A stretch of DNA of 64,000 nt from Arthrobacter sp. FW306-07-I (GTDB lineage: Bacteria; Actinomycetota; Actinomycetes; Actinomycetales; Micrococcaceae). Shown here in pieces: positions 35,519 to 44,369 of this stretch (within the stretch, counting starts at the first letter, position 1; each line of letters opens with the position of its first letter). The DNA lies in contig NZ_CP084550.1 in NCBI RefSeq assembly GCF_021800405.1, positions 4,216,001-4,280,000 on the forward strand, written 5' to 3'. The notes under the pieces were generated by a model. The model saw only the letters and a list, made by a program, of their open reading frames with translations. It had not been told where the DNA came from and ran no database searches. The position numbers were made by a program, and so were the translations under genes.

Positions 35519-36523
35519 ATGGAATTCAGATACCTCGGAAACAGCGGCTTCAAAGTCTCGGAAATCACGTTCGGCAACTGGCTGACGCACGGCTCGCAGG
35601 TGGAGAACGATGTCGCCACCCAGTGCGTACGAGCCGCCCTCGACGCCGGCATCAGCACCTTCGATACAGCGGACGTCTACGCGAACACGGCCGCGGAGAC
35701 CGTCCTGGGCCAGGCCCTGAAGGATGAGCGCCGCGAGTCCCTGGAAATCTTCACCAAAGTCTTCGGCCCCACGGGCCCCAAGGGCAAGAACGATCTTGGC
35801 CTGTCCCGCAAACACATCATGGAATCCATCAACGGGTCCCTGCGCAGGCTGCAGACCGACTACGTGGACCTTTACCAGGCACACCGCTACGACTTCGAAA
35901 CGCCGCTGGAAGAGACCATGCAGGCGTTCGCTGACATCGTCCGGCAGGGCAAGGCGCTGTACATCGGCGTGAGCGAGTGGACCGCGGAGCAGCTCCGAGA
36001 GGGCCACAAGCTGTCCAAGGAACTGGGCTTCCAGCTCATCTCCAACCAGCCGCAGTACTCCATGTTGTGGCGCGTGATCGAAGCCGAGGTGGTCCCGGCG
36101 TCGGAAGAGCTGGGCGTGTCCCAGATTGTCTGGTCCCCCATGGCGCAGGGTGTCCTCAGCGGCAAGTACCTGCCCGGCCAACCCGCTCCCGAAGGCAGCC
36201 GCGCCACGGATGAAAAGGGTGGCGCCAAGATGATCCAGCGCTGGATGCGCGACGACGTCCTGGCCGGCGTGCAGGAACTGAAGCCGATTGCCCAGGAGGC
36301 AGGGCTGTCCATGCCTCAGCTGGCCGTGGCGTGGGTGCTGCAGAACCCCAACGTCGCGTCCGCCATTGTGGGTGCATCCCGGCCCGAACAGATTGCCGAC
36401 AGCGTAGGCGCCGCTGGCGTGAAGCTGGAGGCGGAGGTCCTCAAGCGGATCGACGACGCCATTGGCGGCCTCGCCGAACGGGACCCGGCACAGACCAAAT
36501 CGCCGGCCACGCGGGAAGCGTAA
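35519..36523 (+). CDS. aldo/keto reductase
   Basis: 334 residues, NADPH-dependent TIM-barrel oxidoreductase of the Kv-beta-like group. The catalytic tetrad is visible: Asp49 and Tyr54 in FDTADVY, Lys80 in FTKVFG and His122 in YQAHRYD. The C-terminal cofactor site shows IVGASRPEQI. The natural substrate is unknown. The next gene starts directly after its stop, so the two form an operon. Confidence 0.92.
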   Translation: MEFRYLGNSGFKVSEITFGNWLTHGSQVENDVATQCVRAALDAGISTFDTADVYANTAAETVLGQALKDERRESLEIFTKVFGPTGPKGKNDLGLSRKHIMESINGSLRRLQTDYVDLYQAHRYDFETPLEETMQAFADIVRQGKALYIGVSEWTAEQLREGHKLSKELGFQLISNQPQYSMLWRVIEAEVVPASEELGVSQIVWSPMAQGVLSGKYLPGQPAPEGSRATDEKGGAKMIQRWMRDDVLAGVQELKPIAQEAGLSMPQLAVAWVLQNPNVASAIVGASRPEQIADSVGAAGVKLEAEVLKRIDDAIGGLAERDPAQTKSPATREA

Positions 36524-37384
36524 GTGGCGTCCCCGTCGGAACTGCCGGACCTCGCGGTCACCGGCTCCACCGGAGGCTTGGGCGGAATGGTGGCTCGGCA
36601 GCTTGCCGCGTCCGGTTTCGCCCAGCGCCTGCTGGTGCGCGACGCCGCGCGGGCCCCGCAGCTGGACGGCGCGCACGCGGTGGTGTGTTCCTACGGGGAC
36701 GGCGCCGCCTCCCGGCACGCCCTTGAGGGGGCGAAAGTCCTGTTCATGGTGTCCGCCGCGGAGGCCGAGGACAGGCTGCAGCAGCACTATGCATTCGTGG
36801 ACGCCGCCGCGGATGCCGGGGTGGAGCACGTGGTGTACACGTCCTTTTATGGGGCCGCGCCGGATGCCATCTTCACCCTGGCCAGGGACCATTACGCCAC
36901 GGAGGAGCGGATCAAGGCGTCCGGGATGGCCTACACCTTCCTGCGCGACAACTTCTACCTGGACTTCCTGCCGCTGATGACCGGGGACGACGGCGTGATC
37001 CGCGGACCTGCCGGTGACGGCGTGTTTTCTGGGGTGGCGCGGGAGGACATTGCCCGCTCCGCCCACGCGGTGCTGCGCGATCCCGCCATCCACAAGGGCA
37101 TGACGTACAACCTGACCGGCCCGGAGGAACTGTCCATGGCGCAGGCCGCTGAGATACTGAGCGCAGGGACCGGGCGGACCGTGCGCTACCAGCCGGAGAC
37201 GGTGGAGGAAGCCTACGCGTCCCGGGCCTCCTACGGCGCTCCGCAGTGGCAGCTGGACGCCTGGGTCAGCACCTACACGGCCATGGCAGCGGGCGAGATG
37301 GCAGGGCTTTCGCCTGACGTCCACGGCCTCACCGGGCAGGACCCCATCACGCTTGCGGAGTTCCTGACCCGGCCGGTGCTTTAG
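36524..37384 (+). CDS. NmrA-like NAD(P)-binding protein
   Basis: 286 residues of the atypical short-chain dehydrogenase class. The N-terminal dinucleotide site is VTGSTGGLGGMVARQL (about 12-27). It has FYGAAPDAIF instead of a canonical YxxxK region and the NmrA/HSCARG-like block TFLRDNFYLDFLP. Such proteins act as quinone reductases or redox sensors. The GTG start immediately follows the aldo/keto reductase stop. Confidence 0.85.
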   Translation: MASPSELPDLAVTGSTGGLGGMVARQLAASGFAQRLLVRDAARAPQLDGAHAVVCSYGDGAASRHALEGAKVLFMVSAAEAEDRLQQHYAFVDAAADAGVEHVVYTSFYGAAPDAIFTLARDHYATEERIKASGMAYTFLRDNFYLDFLPLMTGDDGVIRGPAGDGVFSGVAREDIARSAHAVLRDPAIHKGMTYNLTGPEELSMAQAAEILSAGTGRTVRYQPETVEEAYASRASYGAPQWQLDAWVSTYTAMAAGEMAGLSPDVHGLTGQDPITLAEFLTRPVL

Positions 37385-37475
37385 CCGGCTCAAACCCGTT
37401 GACGGGCGTGGTGGCCCGGCGTAGACCTGTTGGTGCCGGGGGCGTTGTCAGTCCGCCAAGCAGAATCGCACCGCC

Positions 37476-38591
37476 ATGAAATACAGCAATCCTCAGTCAA
37501 CCCGGCAGGGGCCGGCGCCGGCTCCTGCCACCGCCGCGCAGCCCACGTCCGGTCCGCTCACCCGGGAGGAACTGCAGCTCGCCGCACGGAACCATTCCAT
37601 GCCGCTGGAGGCACTCCGCCGCGACGTCACCCCGCCCGGGCTCCACTACGTGCTGACGCACTTCGACATCCCGGACCTCGACGGTTCGTCCTGGCATCTG
37701 CGGATCAGCGGGGCAGTGGAACGGGCCCTGGAACTCAGCATGGCAGCGCTCCGCAGGGACCCGGCCATCACCGTTCCCGTGACGCTCGAGTGCGCGGGGA
37801 ACGGCCGGTCGCTGCTTGAGCCGCGGCCGCTGAGCCAGCCATGGGTCCTGGAGGCGGTGGGTACGGCGCACTGGACCGGCATTCCGCTTGCCTACCTCCT
37901 TGGCAAAGCGGGGGTGCTCCCGGACGCGGTAGAGGTGGTCTTCACCGGGGCCGACGCCGGGGTACAGGGCGGCGTCCCCCAGCGCTACGCACGAAGCCTG
38001 CCGATCCGCGAGGCGCTGCGTCCCGACGTCGTCCTCGCCTACCAAATGAACGGCACCGACCTGCCGCCGCAGCACGGCTACCCCCTGCGGCTGGTGGTCC
38101 CGGGCTGGTACGGGATGGCCAGCGTGAAGTGGCTGGAGTCCATCGAGGTGGTAAAGACGCCCTTCGCCGGCTTCCAGCAGGAGGTCGCGTACCGCTACCA
38201 AGACTCCGCGGACGACGCCGGCACGCCGGTTTCGCGGATCAGGGTGCGTTCGCTGATGGTCCCGCCGGGCGTTCCGGACTTCTTCACCCGGCAGCGGTTC
38301 CTCCGCGCGGGTCCAGTCCTGCTGGTGGGCAGGGCGTGGTCGGGGGAAGGTGCCGTGACCGCCGTCGACGTGGGAATCGATGGCACTTGGCTGCCCGCCC
38401 ATTTGGACAAGCCGGCGGGTGGCTACGCGTGGCGGAGGTGGAGCCTGCCCTGGGTCGCCAACCCCGGCGAGCATGTCCTTTCCTGCCGCGCGACGGACAT
38501 CACAGGTGCCAGCCAGCCGCTGGAGCAGAACTGGAACCTGCAAGGGATGGGCAACAATGTGGTGCAGCGGGTGCACGTGACGGTGGAGTGA
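37476..38591 (+). CDS. sulfite-oxidase-family molybdoenzyme
   Basis: 371 residues. The molybdopterin domain holds the Mo-ligand Cys106 in VTLECAGNGRS, followed by YRYARSLPI-like and HGYPLRLVVPGWYGMASVKW blocks, then the C-terminal Mo-co dimerisation domain (SGEGAVTAVDVGIDGTW). No haem domain and no signal peptide are seen, so it is probably cytoplasmic and uses another electron partner. No molybdenum cofactor genes are nearby. Confidence 0.9.
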   Translation: MKYSNPQSTRQGPAPAPATAAQPTSGPLTREELQLAARNHSMPLEALRRDVTPPGLHYVLTHFDIPDLDGSSWHLRISGAVERALELSMAALRRDPAITVPVTLECAGNGRSLLEPRPLSQPWVLEAVGTAHWTGIPLAYLLGKAGVLPDAVEVVFTGADAGVQGGVPQRYARSLPIREALRPDVVLAYQMNGTDLPPQHGYPLRLVVPGWYGMASVKWLESIEVVKTPFAGFQQEVAYRYQDSADDAGTPVSRIRVRSLMVPPGVPDFFTRQRFLRAGPVLLVGRAWSGEGAVTAVDVGIDGTWLPAHLDKPAGGYAWRRWSLPWVANPGEHVLSCRATDITGASQPLEQNWNLQGMGNNVVQRVHVTVE

Positions 38592-38625
38592 AGTTGCGGG
38601 CCCGGGGCTATACTCGGTGCCAATC

Positions 38626-39009
38626 ATGACCAGCCTCCCTTCCTCCCCCGCCAGCGTCCGCATCGATGCCTGGCTGTGGGCCGTCCGCGCCTATAAGACG
38701 CGTTCTGCCGCCACCGCAGCCTGCCGCGCCGGGCATGTCCGCCTCAACGGCAACCCGTCCAAGGCATCGGCCACCCTGGTAACCGGCGATACGGTCACGG
38801 TCCGTATGCCCGGATACGAACGCATCCTCGAGGTGCGGCGGCTCATCGCCAAACGCGTGGGGGCCGAGGCCGCCTCCCACTGCTATACCGACCACACTCC
38901 CCCTCGGCCCGTCCTGCCGGCACTTGGACTTCCTCAGCGGGACCGGGGCGCCGGCCGGCCCACCAAGAAGGACCGCCGGGAGATGGAGCGGCTTCGCGGG
39001 CCTGCGTGA
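38626..39009 (+). CDS. S4-domain RNA-binding protein (Hsp15-like)
   Basis: About 127 residues. The S4 domain is VRIDAWLWAVRAYKTRSAAT followed by RAGHVRLNGNPSKAS; a basic C-terminal tail (GRPTKKDRREMERL) follows. It resembles Hsp15/RlsA proteins that bind stalled large-subunit or other structured RNA. No Shine-Dalgarno sequence is seen, but TATACT lies at 38609-38614, 11 bases before the ATG, so translation may be leaderless. A GTG three codons earlier is an alternative start. Confidence 0.85.
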   Translation: MTSLPSSPASVRIDAWLWAVRAYKTRSAATAACRAGHVRLNGNPSKASATLVTGDTVTVRMPGYERILEVRRLIAKRVGAEAASHCYTDHTPPRPVLPALGLPQRDRGAGRPTKKDRREMERLRGPA

Positions 39010-39026
39010 CAGACGTGCTGGCGACG

Positions 39027-39539
39027 TCAGGCGCCTGCCTTGGTGCGTGCCTGTACGAGGTTAGCGAACGGTAAACGGCCGAATTCCTCCACAAAAGCAG
39101 CGTGGTAACCCGCTTCTGCGCGGTTCAGCTGGTCCGCCGGAAGTTCCTTCCACGCAATGGCCAGTGACCCGGCGTCGGCGAGTTGCCAAATAAGCCGCCC
39201 ATCCCAGTGGCCGGGCGGCTTCCCTTGCCCAAAGTCAACGAATTCCTGAATCTGGCGCCGAAGTCCGCGGTTACTTTTGCTTCCGGGGCCGGCCCTTCCC
39301 ACGTATAGAACAACGGCGGCGTCCACCCACTCGGCGGCTAACGCGGCCGCGGGGAGGGACGGGTCCTTCTTCTTAAAGACGCCTGCGGTGCTTTTCGTGA
39401 GCAGGCGGGGCTGGAAGCCGTCCGGGGCAATCACGGCGAAGAGGCCTGTTCCCTGTGGGATCCTCATGGTCTCGAGGTCCCGGATCGGCCGGAAGCCGGC
39501 GAAACCTTCGGCCTTCAGGCCTTTCCTGGTGAACTGCAT
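39027..39539 (-). CDS. GIY-YIG-like protein, unknown function
   Basis: About 170 residues. The pattern GLFAVIA...VVLYVGRAG, then RGLRRQIQEFVDFGQG and later a Glu in RAEAGYHAAFVEEFGRLPFAN, resembles the GIY-YIG nuclease fold (paired strands, an Arg helix, a C-terminal Glu), but the exact GIY and YIG triplets are replaced. Whether it is an active nuclease is unclear. The ATG at 39539 was chosen because the upstream extension is low-complexity and lacks fold features. Confidence 0.55.
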   Translation of the reverse strand: MQFTRKGLKAEGFAGFRPIRDLETMRIPQGTGLFAVIAPDGFQPRLLTKSTAGVFKKKDPSLPAAALAAEWVDAAVVLYVGRAGPGSKSNRGLRRQIQEFVDFGQGKPPGHWDGRLIWQLADAGSLAIAWKELPADQLNRAEAGYHAAFVEEFGRLPFANLVQARTKAGA

Positions 39540-39641
39540 AATCCATTGAACAGCAGGCCTGGGACCACCGCCGACTTTGCGTTTTCCACATAGGGGTTTT
39601 CGGTGGCTCTCGATGTCACACCCTGGTGGAAGACTTTGGTT

Positions 39642-41183
39642 ATGGAAGCGGTTGTGGGGACGGCGGGAGTGCTGCAGGCAGAGCCTCGGGGGCTGTTTGC
39701 TGCTGAGGGGCGTCGGTTCCCGCCTGCTGTTCAACCCGCCGCCCCTTCCATGGGTGATGTCCTGAGCCTGTTGGCCCGCGTCCCGGTCCCTGCGGATGGT
39801 GCGGGGATGATGGACCAGCTGCGCGGTCTGGAGGACCTGAAGTGCCTGGCGGGTGCGCAGCAGGCCGAGGTTGCTGTGGCGTTTGATCGTCAGCAGCGGC
39901 AGGTGCAGGCTGCCGCCGGGGTCCCTGCCGGGGAGCAGGGTGCCGGGGTGGCGGCGCAGGTCGCGCTGGCCCGGCGGGAGTCGCCGGCGAAGGGCTCTCG
40001 ACTGCTGGGCTTAGCCAAAACCCTCACCGGGATGCCGCACACCTCCACCGCATTTCGAAGTGGTTTGTTGAATGAGTGGCGGGCCACGCTGGTGGTGAAG
40101 GAAACCATTTGCCTCTCCCCGGAGGACCGGGCCGGGGTGGATGAGGAACTCGCCGCCGACACCGGCGCCCTCGACAACATGGGCGACAAAGCCATCACCG
40201 CCGCCGTCCGCGCCGCCGCCTACCGGCGCGACCCCGCCTCGGTCGCGAAGCGGGCAGCCCGGGCCGTGGCCGAGCGGTGTGTGAGCCTGCGCCCGGCCCC
40301 GGACACCATGACGTACCTGACCGCCCTGCTCCCCGTCTCACAGGGGGTGGCCGCCTACGCCGCCCTGGCCCGGGATGCCGACACGCTACGTTCGGCCGGG
40401 GATGAGAGGTCGCGGGGGCAGGTCATGGCAGACACCCTCGTCGAGAGGGTCACCGGCACCCCCGGCGGGATCAAAGGCGTGGAGGTCCAGCTCGTCATGA
40501 CCGACCACACCCTCCTCCAAGCCGACTCCGAACCCGCACGGCTGCCCGGTTATGGTGTCATCCCGGCGGTGTGGGCCCGGACCATCGCCCTCACCGGCGA
40601 ACCAGCCCCGGGAACGCCCGTAACAGCGCGGGGCACCAGCAGCGTCGGTTTTCGCAGCATTGCCGGCACCGCCACGGATGCCGCGGCCACCCCTGAAGTC
40701 GCTGGTGACGCCACCGTGGACGCGTCCGGCCGTCACAACCTGAATCTCTGGATCCGCAGGCTCTACACCGCCCCCGGCACAGGTGAATTGGTGGCGATGG
40801 ACTCCAAAGCCCGGTTGTTCCCGGCGGGTTTGAAGCGTTTCCTCCAGGTCCGGGACGACACGTGCCGGACCCCGTACTGCGACGCTTCGATCAGGCACCA
40901 CGACCACATCAGGCCTTGGCACAGCGGCGGCCCCACCACCACCGGCAACGGCCAGGGACTTTGCGAAGCCTGCAACCACGCCAAGGAAACACCTGGCTGG
41001 ACCGCCAAACCCGTCCCGGGTGCACGCCACACCGTGGCAACCTCCACTCCAACAGGCCACACCTACCACTCCACCGCACCACCACTCCCCGGAACCCCGC
41101 CGGCGGGAGCGCAGCCCAGGGGAGGCACTCGGTCATGCAGCTCTCAGGAACGGCGGCTATCCTTGGCGCGTGCCACCCCTTGA
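39642..41183 (+). CDS. DUF222 / HNH endonuclease-like protein
   Basis: About 513 residues. An Ala/Arg-rich DUF222 (13E12-type) region spans most of the protein, and a C-terminal HNH motif has CRTPYCDASIRHHDHIRPWH, GQGLCEACNHAKE. All metal and catalytic residues of the HNH core look present. These multi-copy actinobacterial proteins are associated with mobile DNA, but no inteins, introns or terminal repeats are seen. A GTG at 39603 is an alternative start. The 3' end is low-complexity and runs up to the next gene. Confidence 0.85.
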   Translation: MEAVVGTAGVLQAEPRGLFAAEGRRFPPAVQPAAPSMGDVLSLLARVPVPADGAGMMDQLRGLEDLKCLAGAQQAEVAVAFDRQQRQVQAAAGVPAGEQGAGVAAQVALARRESPAKGSRLLGLAKTLTGMPHTSTAFRSGLLNEWRATLVVKETICLSPEDRAGVDEELAADTGALDNMGDKAITAAVRAAAYRRDPASVAKRAARAVAERCVSLRPAPDTMTYLTALLPVSQGVAAYAALARDADTLRSAGDERSRGQVMADTLVERVTGTPGGIKGVEVQLVMTDHTLLQADSEPARLPGYGVIPAVWARTIALTGEPAPGTPVTARGTSSVGFRSIAGTATDAAATPEVAGDATVDASGRHNLNLWIRRLYTAPGTGELVAMDSKARLFPAGLKRFLQVRDDTCRTPYCDASIRHHDHIRPWHSGGPTTTGNGQGLCEACNHAKETPGWTAKPVPGARHTVATSTPTGHTYHSTAPPLPGTPPAGAQPRGGTRSCSSQERRLSLARATP

Positions 41184-41190
41184 GATCCTG

Positions 41191-42051
41191 ATGTCCTCCT
41201 GGCAACTCGACTGGGCCGCCGCCGCCTTCGTCGTCGTGGCCGCTGTCTTATACGGGTGGGGAATGCGCTCAGCCGCCCGCCGTGGCCAGGGCTGGCCCGT
41301 GTGGCGGGCCGTTGCGTTCTACGTCCTGGGCCTGGGCTCTTTTGTTGTCCTGACCTGTGGGTTCACCGGCGTGTACGGCGCGCAGCAGCGGTGGGCGTTC
41401 ACCATCAAGATCTCCATGCTGCTCTTTGTTGTTCCGCTGTTTATCGGGCTGGGAAAGCCACTCACCCTGGCCAGGACAGCGTTGCCCGCCAAGGGCATAG
41501 ACACCCTAAACACGGTCCTGGCCAGCCGGCCTGCTAGGTTCGTCAGCAACTCTTTCGGCGCGCCACTGCTGGGGCTGGCGCTCTTTTCCACATTCCTGAC
41601 CCCAGCTTTCTACACGCTCCGGACAGATCCCGTGGCCGGCGGACTCCTCACCCTCGGTGTACCTCTGCTTGGCATGCTGATGGCGCTGCCCATCATCGAG
41701 GAATCCGACTTCCAGCGGTCCAGCGCCTACTTGACCCTGGAATTCATGTTCGTGTTCATCGAACTGTTGATCGATGCGATCCCCGGAATCCTGCTTAGCC
41801 TCAACGGCCAGGTGCTTGACCATGTGATGTCAGTCCCCAGCCCGCAGTGGTGGTTCAGGGACGCGTTCCAGGACCAGCAGTTTGCGGGAAATCTGCTGTG
41901 GTTCATCTGCGAAGTGTTGGACCTCCCCTTGATCATCCTTATGTTCGTTCGCTTCTCACGAAGCGACAAGCGTGAAGCGGGCGCCTTTGACGAGCTGACC
42001 GATGAGCAGCTCAGCGAACTGCACAAGCAGCACCTGCGCGGCCCGGACTAG
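41191..42051 (+). CDS. CtaG-like cytochrome c oxidase assembly protein
   Basis: About 286 residues with seven to nine hydrophobic helices and the family blocks TGVYGAQQRWAFTIKISMLLF, PLFIGLGKPLTLA and LDLPLIILMFVRF. The caa3_CtaG family helps assemble the copper centre of cytochrome c oxidase. The start is uncertain: ATG 41191 or GTG 41170, which would overlap the HNH gene. No oxidase genes are in the window. Confidence 0.75.
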   Translation: MSSWQLDWAAAAFVVVAAVLYGWGMRSAARRGQGWPVWRAVAFYVLGLGSFVVLTCGFTGVYGAQQRWAFTIKISMLLFVVPLFIGLGKPLTLARTALPAKGIDTLNTVLASRPARFVSNSFGAPLLGLALFSTFLTPAFYTLRTDPVAGGLLTLGVPLLGMLMALPIIEESDFQRSSAYLTLEFMFVFIELLIDAIPGILLSLNGQVLDHVMSVPSPQWWFRDAFQDQQFAGNLLWFICEVLDLPLIILMFVRFSRSDKREAGAFDELTDEQLSELHKQHLRGPD

Positions 42052-42153
42052 GTTGGCCTGCTCCAAAAAATTCGGTGTGCCCACCCCTCCCCGGGGAAGC
42101 GTAGAGTGACATAGGACGCCTGATTCTGGACGCCTCGCTGCCAAGGAGAAATC

Positions 42154-42771
42154 GTGACGATTGATTGGGACGAAAAAAAGGCCCTGCTGCAGGAACCGAA
42201 TATCGCGCAGGTCACCCAACTGTGCGATGAACTGATGGAAAAGAAGCCGGGTTCCACCGTCCCCTACATCGACCCCGTCCACGACGAAGATGAATGCAGG
42301 ATCATCAGCCTCCAGGCCAGCCCCGGCAAGGGGACGGAATCGGGATTTGTCTCCCATTACAACGATGACGAAGCGGCCCGCCGTGCGACCCAAATCTATG
42401 AGCTCGCAGAACTGGACCCCCGCTACGTCATGCCCTGGAACGCCTATCCCTGGGTGCGCGAGAGCGGCAGCCCGTCGGCCCTTAGCGTCCAGGAGAAGAC
42501 CGACGGCCTCCGCCCATTCCGGCAGTTCCTCAAGATCAACTCCCGCGTTTCGGCCATCATCGCCCACGGTACGGATGCATCCACGTTCCTGACCCTGTTC
42601 GAGAAGACCTACCACTCGTCGCTGAAGAACAACGGCATCAAAATCTACAAGGCCACTGCCCTTGGCGGCAGGGCCTTTGCTGTTTCCGAGGCCAAGCAGG
42701 AAGAGCTCCTGGCCAAGAACGTGGAGACCTACCGGGACGCGATGCAGCGGGCCGGAATCCAGCACCTCTAA
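42154..42771 (+). CDS. uracil-DNA-glycosylase-like protein
   Basis: 205 residues. The segment IISLQASPGKGTESGFVSHY (about 50-69) followed by NDDEAARR, and MPWNAYPWV (about 92-100), fit the layout of the actinobacterial UDG-like family (Leu-x-Pro-Gly, then Ser-Gly-Phe-x-Ser and a W-N-x-x-P-W block). The C-terminal AIIAHGTDAS would be the last strand. Function as a glycosylase is inferred, not shown. AAGGAGAAATC precedes the ATG. Confidence 0.55.
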   Translation: MTIDWDEKKALLQEPNIAQVTQLCDELMEKKPGSTVPYIDPVHDEDECRIISLQASPGKGTESGFVSHYNDDEAARRATQIYELAELDPRYVMPWNAYPWVRESGSPSALSVQEKTDGLRPFRQFLKINSRVSAIIAHGTDASTFLTLFEKTYHSSLKNNGIKIYKATALGGRAFAVSEAKQEELLAKNVETYRDAMQRAGIQHL

Positions 42772-42953
42772 CGGATACCACAGCTTTCTTTCAGCCGCAC
42801 CTGCGCATACTCGTAGGTACACCTGACCGGCGAAAGAACCAGGCTGAACCTTGACGTCCTCCGCAAAGCGCCCAACCGGGGCAGCATCCCCAGCCGGGAG
42901 ATTCCTGGTGAAGCCCGGCCCCGTCCCCGCTCCGCGGGCTTAAAGTTGGTTCC

Positions 42954-43589
42954 ATGACGGGCTTCATCGACGGACTCCTGAACGTCAGCCCGATCGTGGC
43001 GTACATAGCCGTCTTCTGCCTGGTCTTCGCCGAAGACGCCATATTCGTCGGTTTCGTGATCCCAGGTGAGACGGCAGCCGTCCTGGGCGGTGTGGTGGCC
43101 AGCCGGGGCGAGGTGCAGCTGGGCATCATGATGGCCCTGGTGGTGTTCGCCGCCATCATCGGCGACAGCGTGGGCTATGAAGTCGGCAAGCACCTGGGAG
43201 CCCGGCTCGTGAAGACAAAAGTGCTGGCACGGCACTCCCGCAAGCTGGAAAACGCGCAGGAATTCCTCCGGCGCAAGGGCGGTTCCGCCGTGTTCCTGGG
43301 CCGCTTCACCGCTTTCCTGCGCGCCGTCATGCCCGCCCTGGCCGGTACATCCCGGATGCCCTACGGCCGGTTCCTCGCCTACAACGCTGCCGGCGGCATT
43401 GTCTGGGGCATCGGCTTCGTCCTGCTGGGCTTCCTCGCAGGCAACTCCTACGAGGCCGTAGCCCAGGCAGTGGGCCGGGACCTCGCCGTCGTCATCGCCG
43501 CAGTTGCGGTGGCAGGGCTCATCGCCTGGCACTTTCGCTCACGACGGCGGCAGCAGCGGCGGCGCGCAGCGAACCAGCGGCAGGACTAG
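42954..43589 (+). CDS. DedA-family membrane protein
   Basis: 211 residues. It has the DedA/SNARE-associated motif: an acidic residue in the first helix (VFAEDAIFVGFVIPGETAAV), then GDSVGYEVGKHLG and the conserved FLGRFTAFLRAVMPALAG with its essential Arg pair, ending in a basic tail. Members act as lipid (undecaprenyl phosphate or phosphatidylethanolamine) translocases; the substrate is not assigned here. Confidence 0.9.
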   Translation: MTGFIDGLLNVSPIVAYIAVFCLVFAEDAIFVGFVIPGETAAVLGGVVASRGEVQLGIMMALVVFAAIIGDSVGYEVGKHLGARLVKTKVLARHSRKLENAQEFLRRKGGSAVFLGRFTAFLRAVMPALAGTSRMPYGRFLAYNAAGGIVWGIGFVLLGFLAGNSYEAVAQAVGRDLAVVIAAVAVAGLIAWHFRSRRRQQRRRAANQRQD

Positions 43590-43596
43590 GGAGAGT

Positions 43597-43625
43597 TTGA
43601 CACCCACTGTGACCAGTGCCATATT
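43597..43625 (+). promoter_or_regulatory. promoter with overlapping palindrome, leaderless gene
   Basis: A perfect -35 TTGACA (43597-43602) and CATATT (43620-43625) are spaced by 17 bases. The GTG start of the regulator is seven bases after the -10, so the transcript probably begins at the start codon. The spacer holds CACTGtgacCAGTG (43605-43618), an inverted repeat placed where a bound repressor would block polymerase. Confidence 0.65.
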
Positions 43626-43631
43626 TAAGGC

Positions 43632-44339
43632 GTGAACCTGTCAGACAGCCGGACAGCAGGACAGCCTGTAGTCCGCCCCCTTGCCCGGCTGAGCGCTGCC
43701 GAGGCGGTGTTCAACACCATCCGCCAGGACATCGAGTCCGGCGCGCTTCCGGTGGGGAGCAAACTGAGCTCGGAAGCCACCCTCGCACAGGTGTATGGAG
43801 TCAGCCGCTCGGTGATTCGGGAAGCCCTCCGATCCTGCACCGCCCTGGGGCTGACGGTAACCAGGACCGGCAAGGGCACGTTCGTCGTCGCCAGCAAGGT
43901 GGCCAATGACCTCACCCTGGGGCAGTACTCGGCACGCGACCTGACGGAAGCACGCCCGCACATCGAAGTCCCGGCCGCTGGACTGGCGGCTGAACGGCGC
44001 ACTGCGGAGGAACTGGAAATCCTGCGGGGGATCGTCGCCGCCATGGCCGTGGAAACCGATCCGGAGTCCTGGGTGGCCCTGGACTCCAGCTTCCACGCCA
44101 CCATCGCCCGCGCCAGCGGCAACAAAGTGTTTGCCAGCGTCGTGGCAGACATCCGGGATGCCTTGGCGCACCAGTCCGAGACACTGAACATGGTGGCGGA
44201 CCGCCAGCACGCCTCCGACATTGAGCACCAGCAAATCCTTGCCGCGATCGAGTCCGGCTCCGCGGAAAAGGCCCGCGCTGCGATGGCGCACCATCTGGAC
44301 GCCGTGGGCGTGGCCCTCGACTCCATCCTCAATAACTAG
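43632..44339 (+). CDS. FadR-type GntR-family regulator
   Basis: 235 residues. The N-terminal GntR winged helix is SKLSSEATLAQVYGVSRSVI (about 39-58) followed by RTGKGTFV, and the C-terminal all-helical FCD domain has DSSFHATIARASGN and the metal-site His residues (HQSETLN..., EHQQILAAIESG). It is directly upstream of asparaginase, aspartase and an amino-acid permease and probably controls them in response to an amino acid or dicarboxylate. Its own promoter contains a palindrome, suggesting autoregulation. Confidence 0.9.
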   Translation: MNLSDSRTAGQPVVRPLARLSAAEAVFNTIRQDIESGALPVGSKLSSEATLAQVYGVSRSVIREALRSCTALGLTVTRTGKGTFVVASKVANDLTLGQYSARDLTEARPHIEVPAAGLAAERRTAEELEILRGIVAAMAVETDPESWVALDSSFHATIARASGNKVFASVVADIRDALAHQSETLNMVADRQHASDIEHQQILAAIESGSAEKARAAMAHHLDAVGVALDSILNN

Positions 44340-44369
44340 CCAGCTTCAACCGACCCTTCCAAGGACCCC

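Noticed and set aside
39642..41183. Mobile element or insertion sequence carrying the HNH gene
   Set aside because: No inverted terminal repeats, target duplications or transposase are seen around it; the DUF222/HNH protein stands as a single chromosomal gene.
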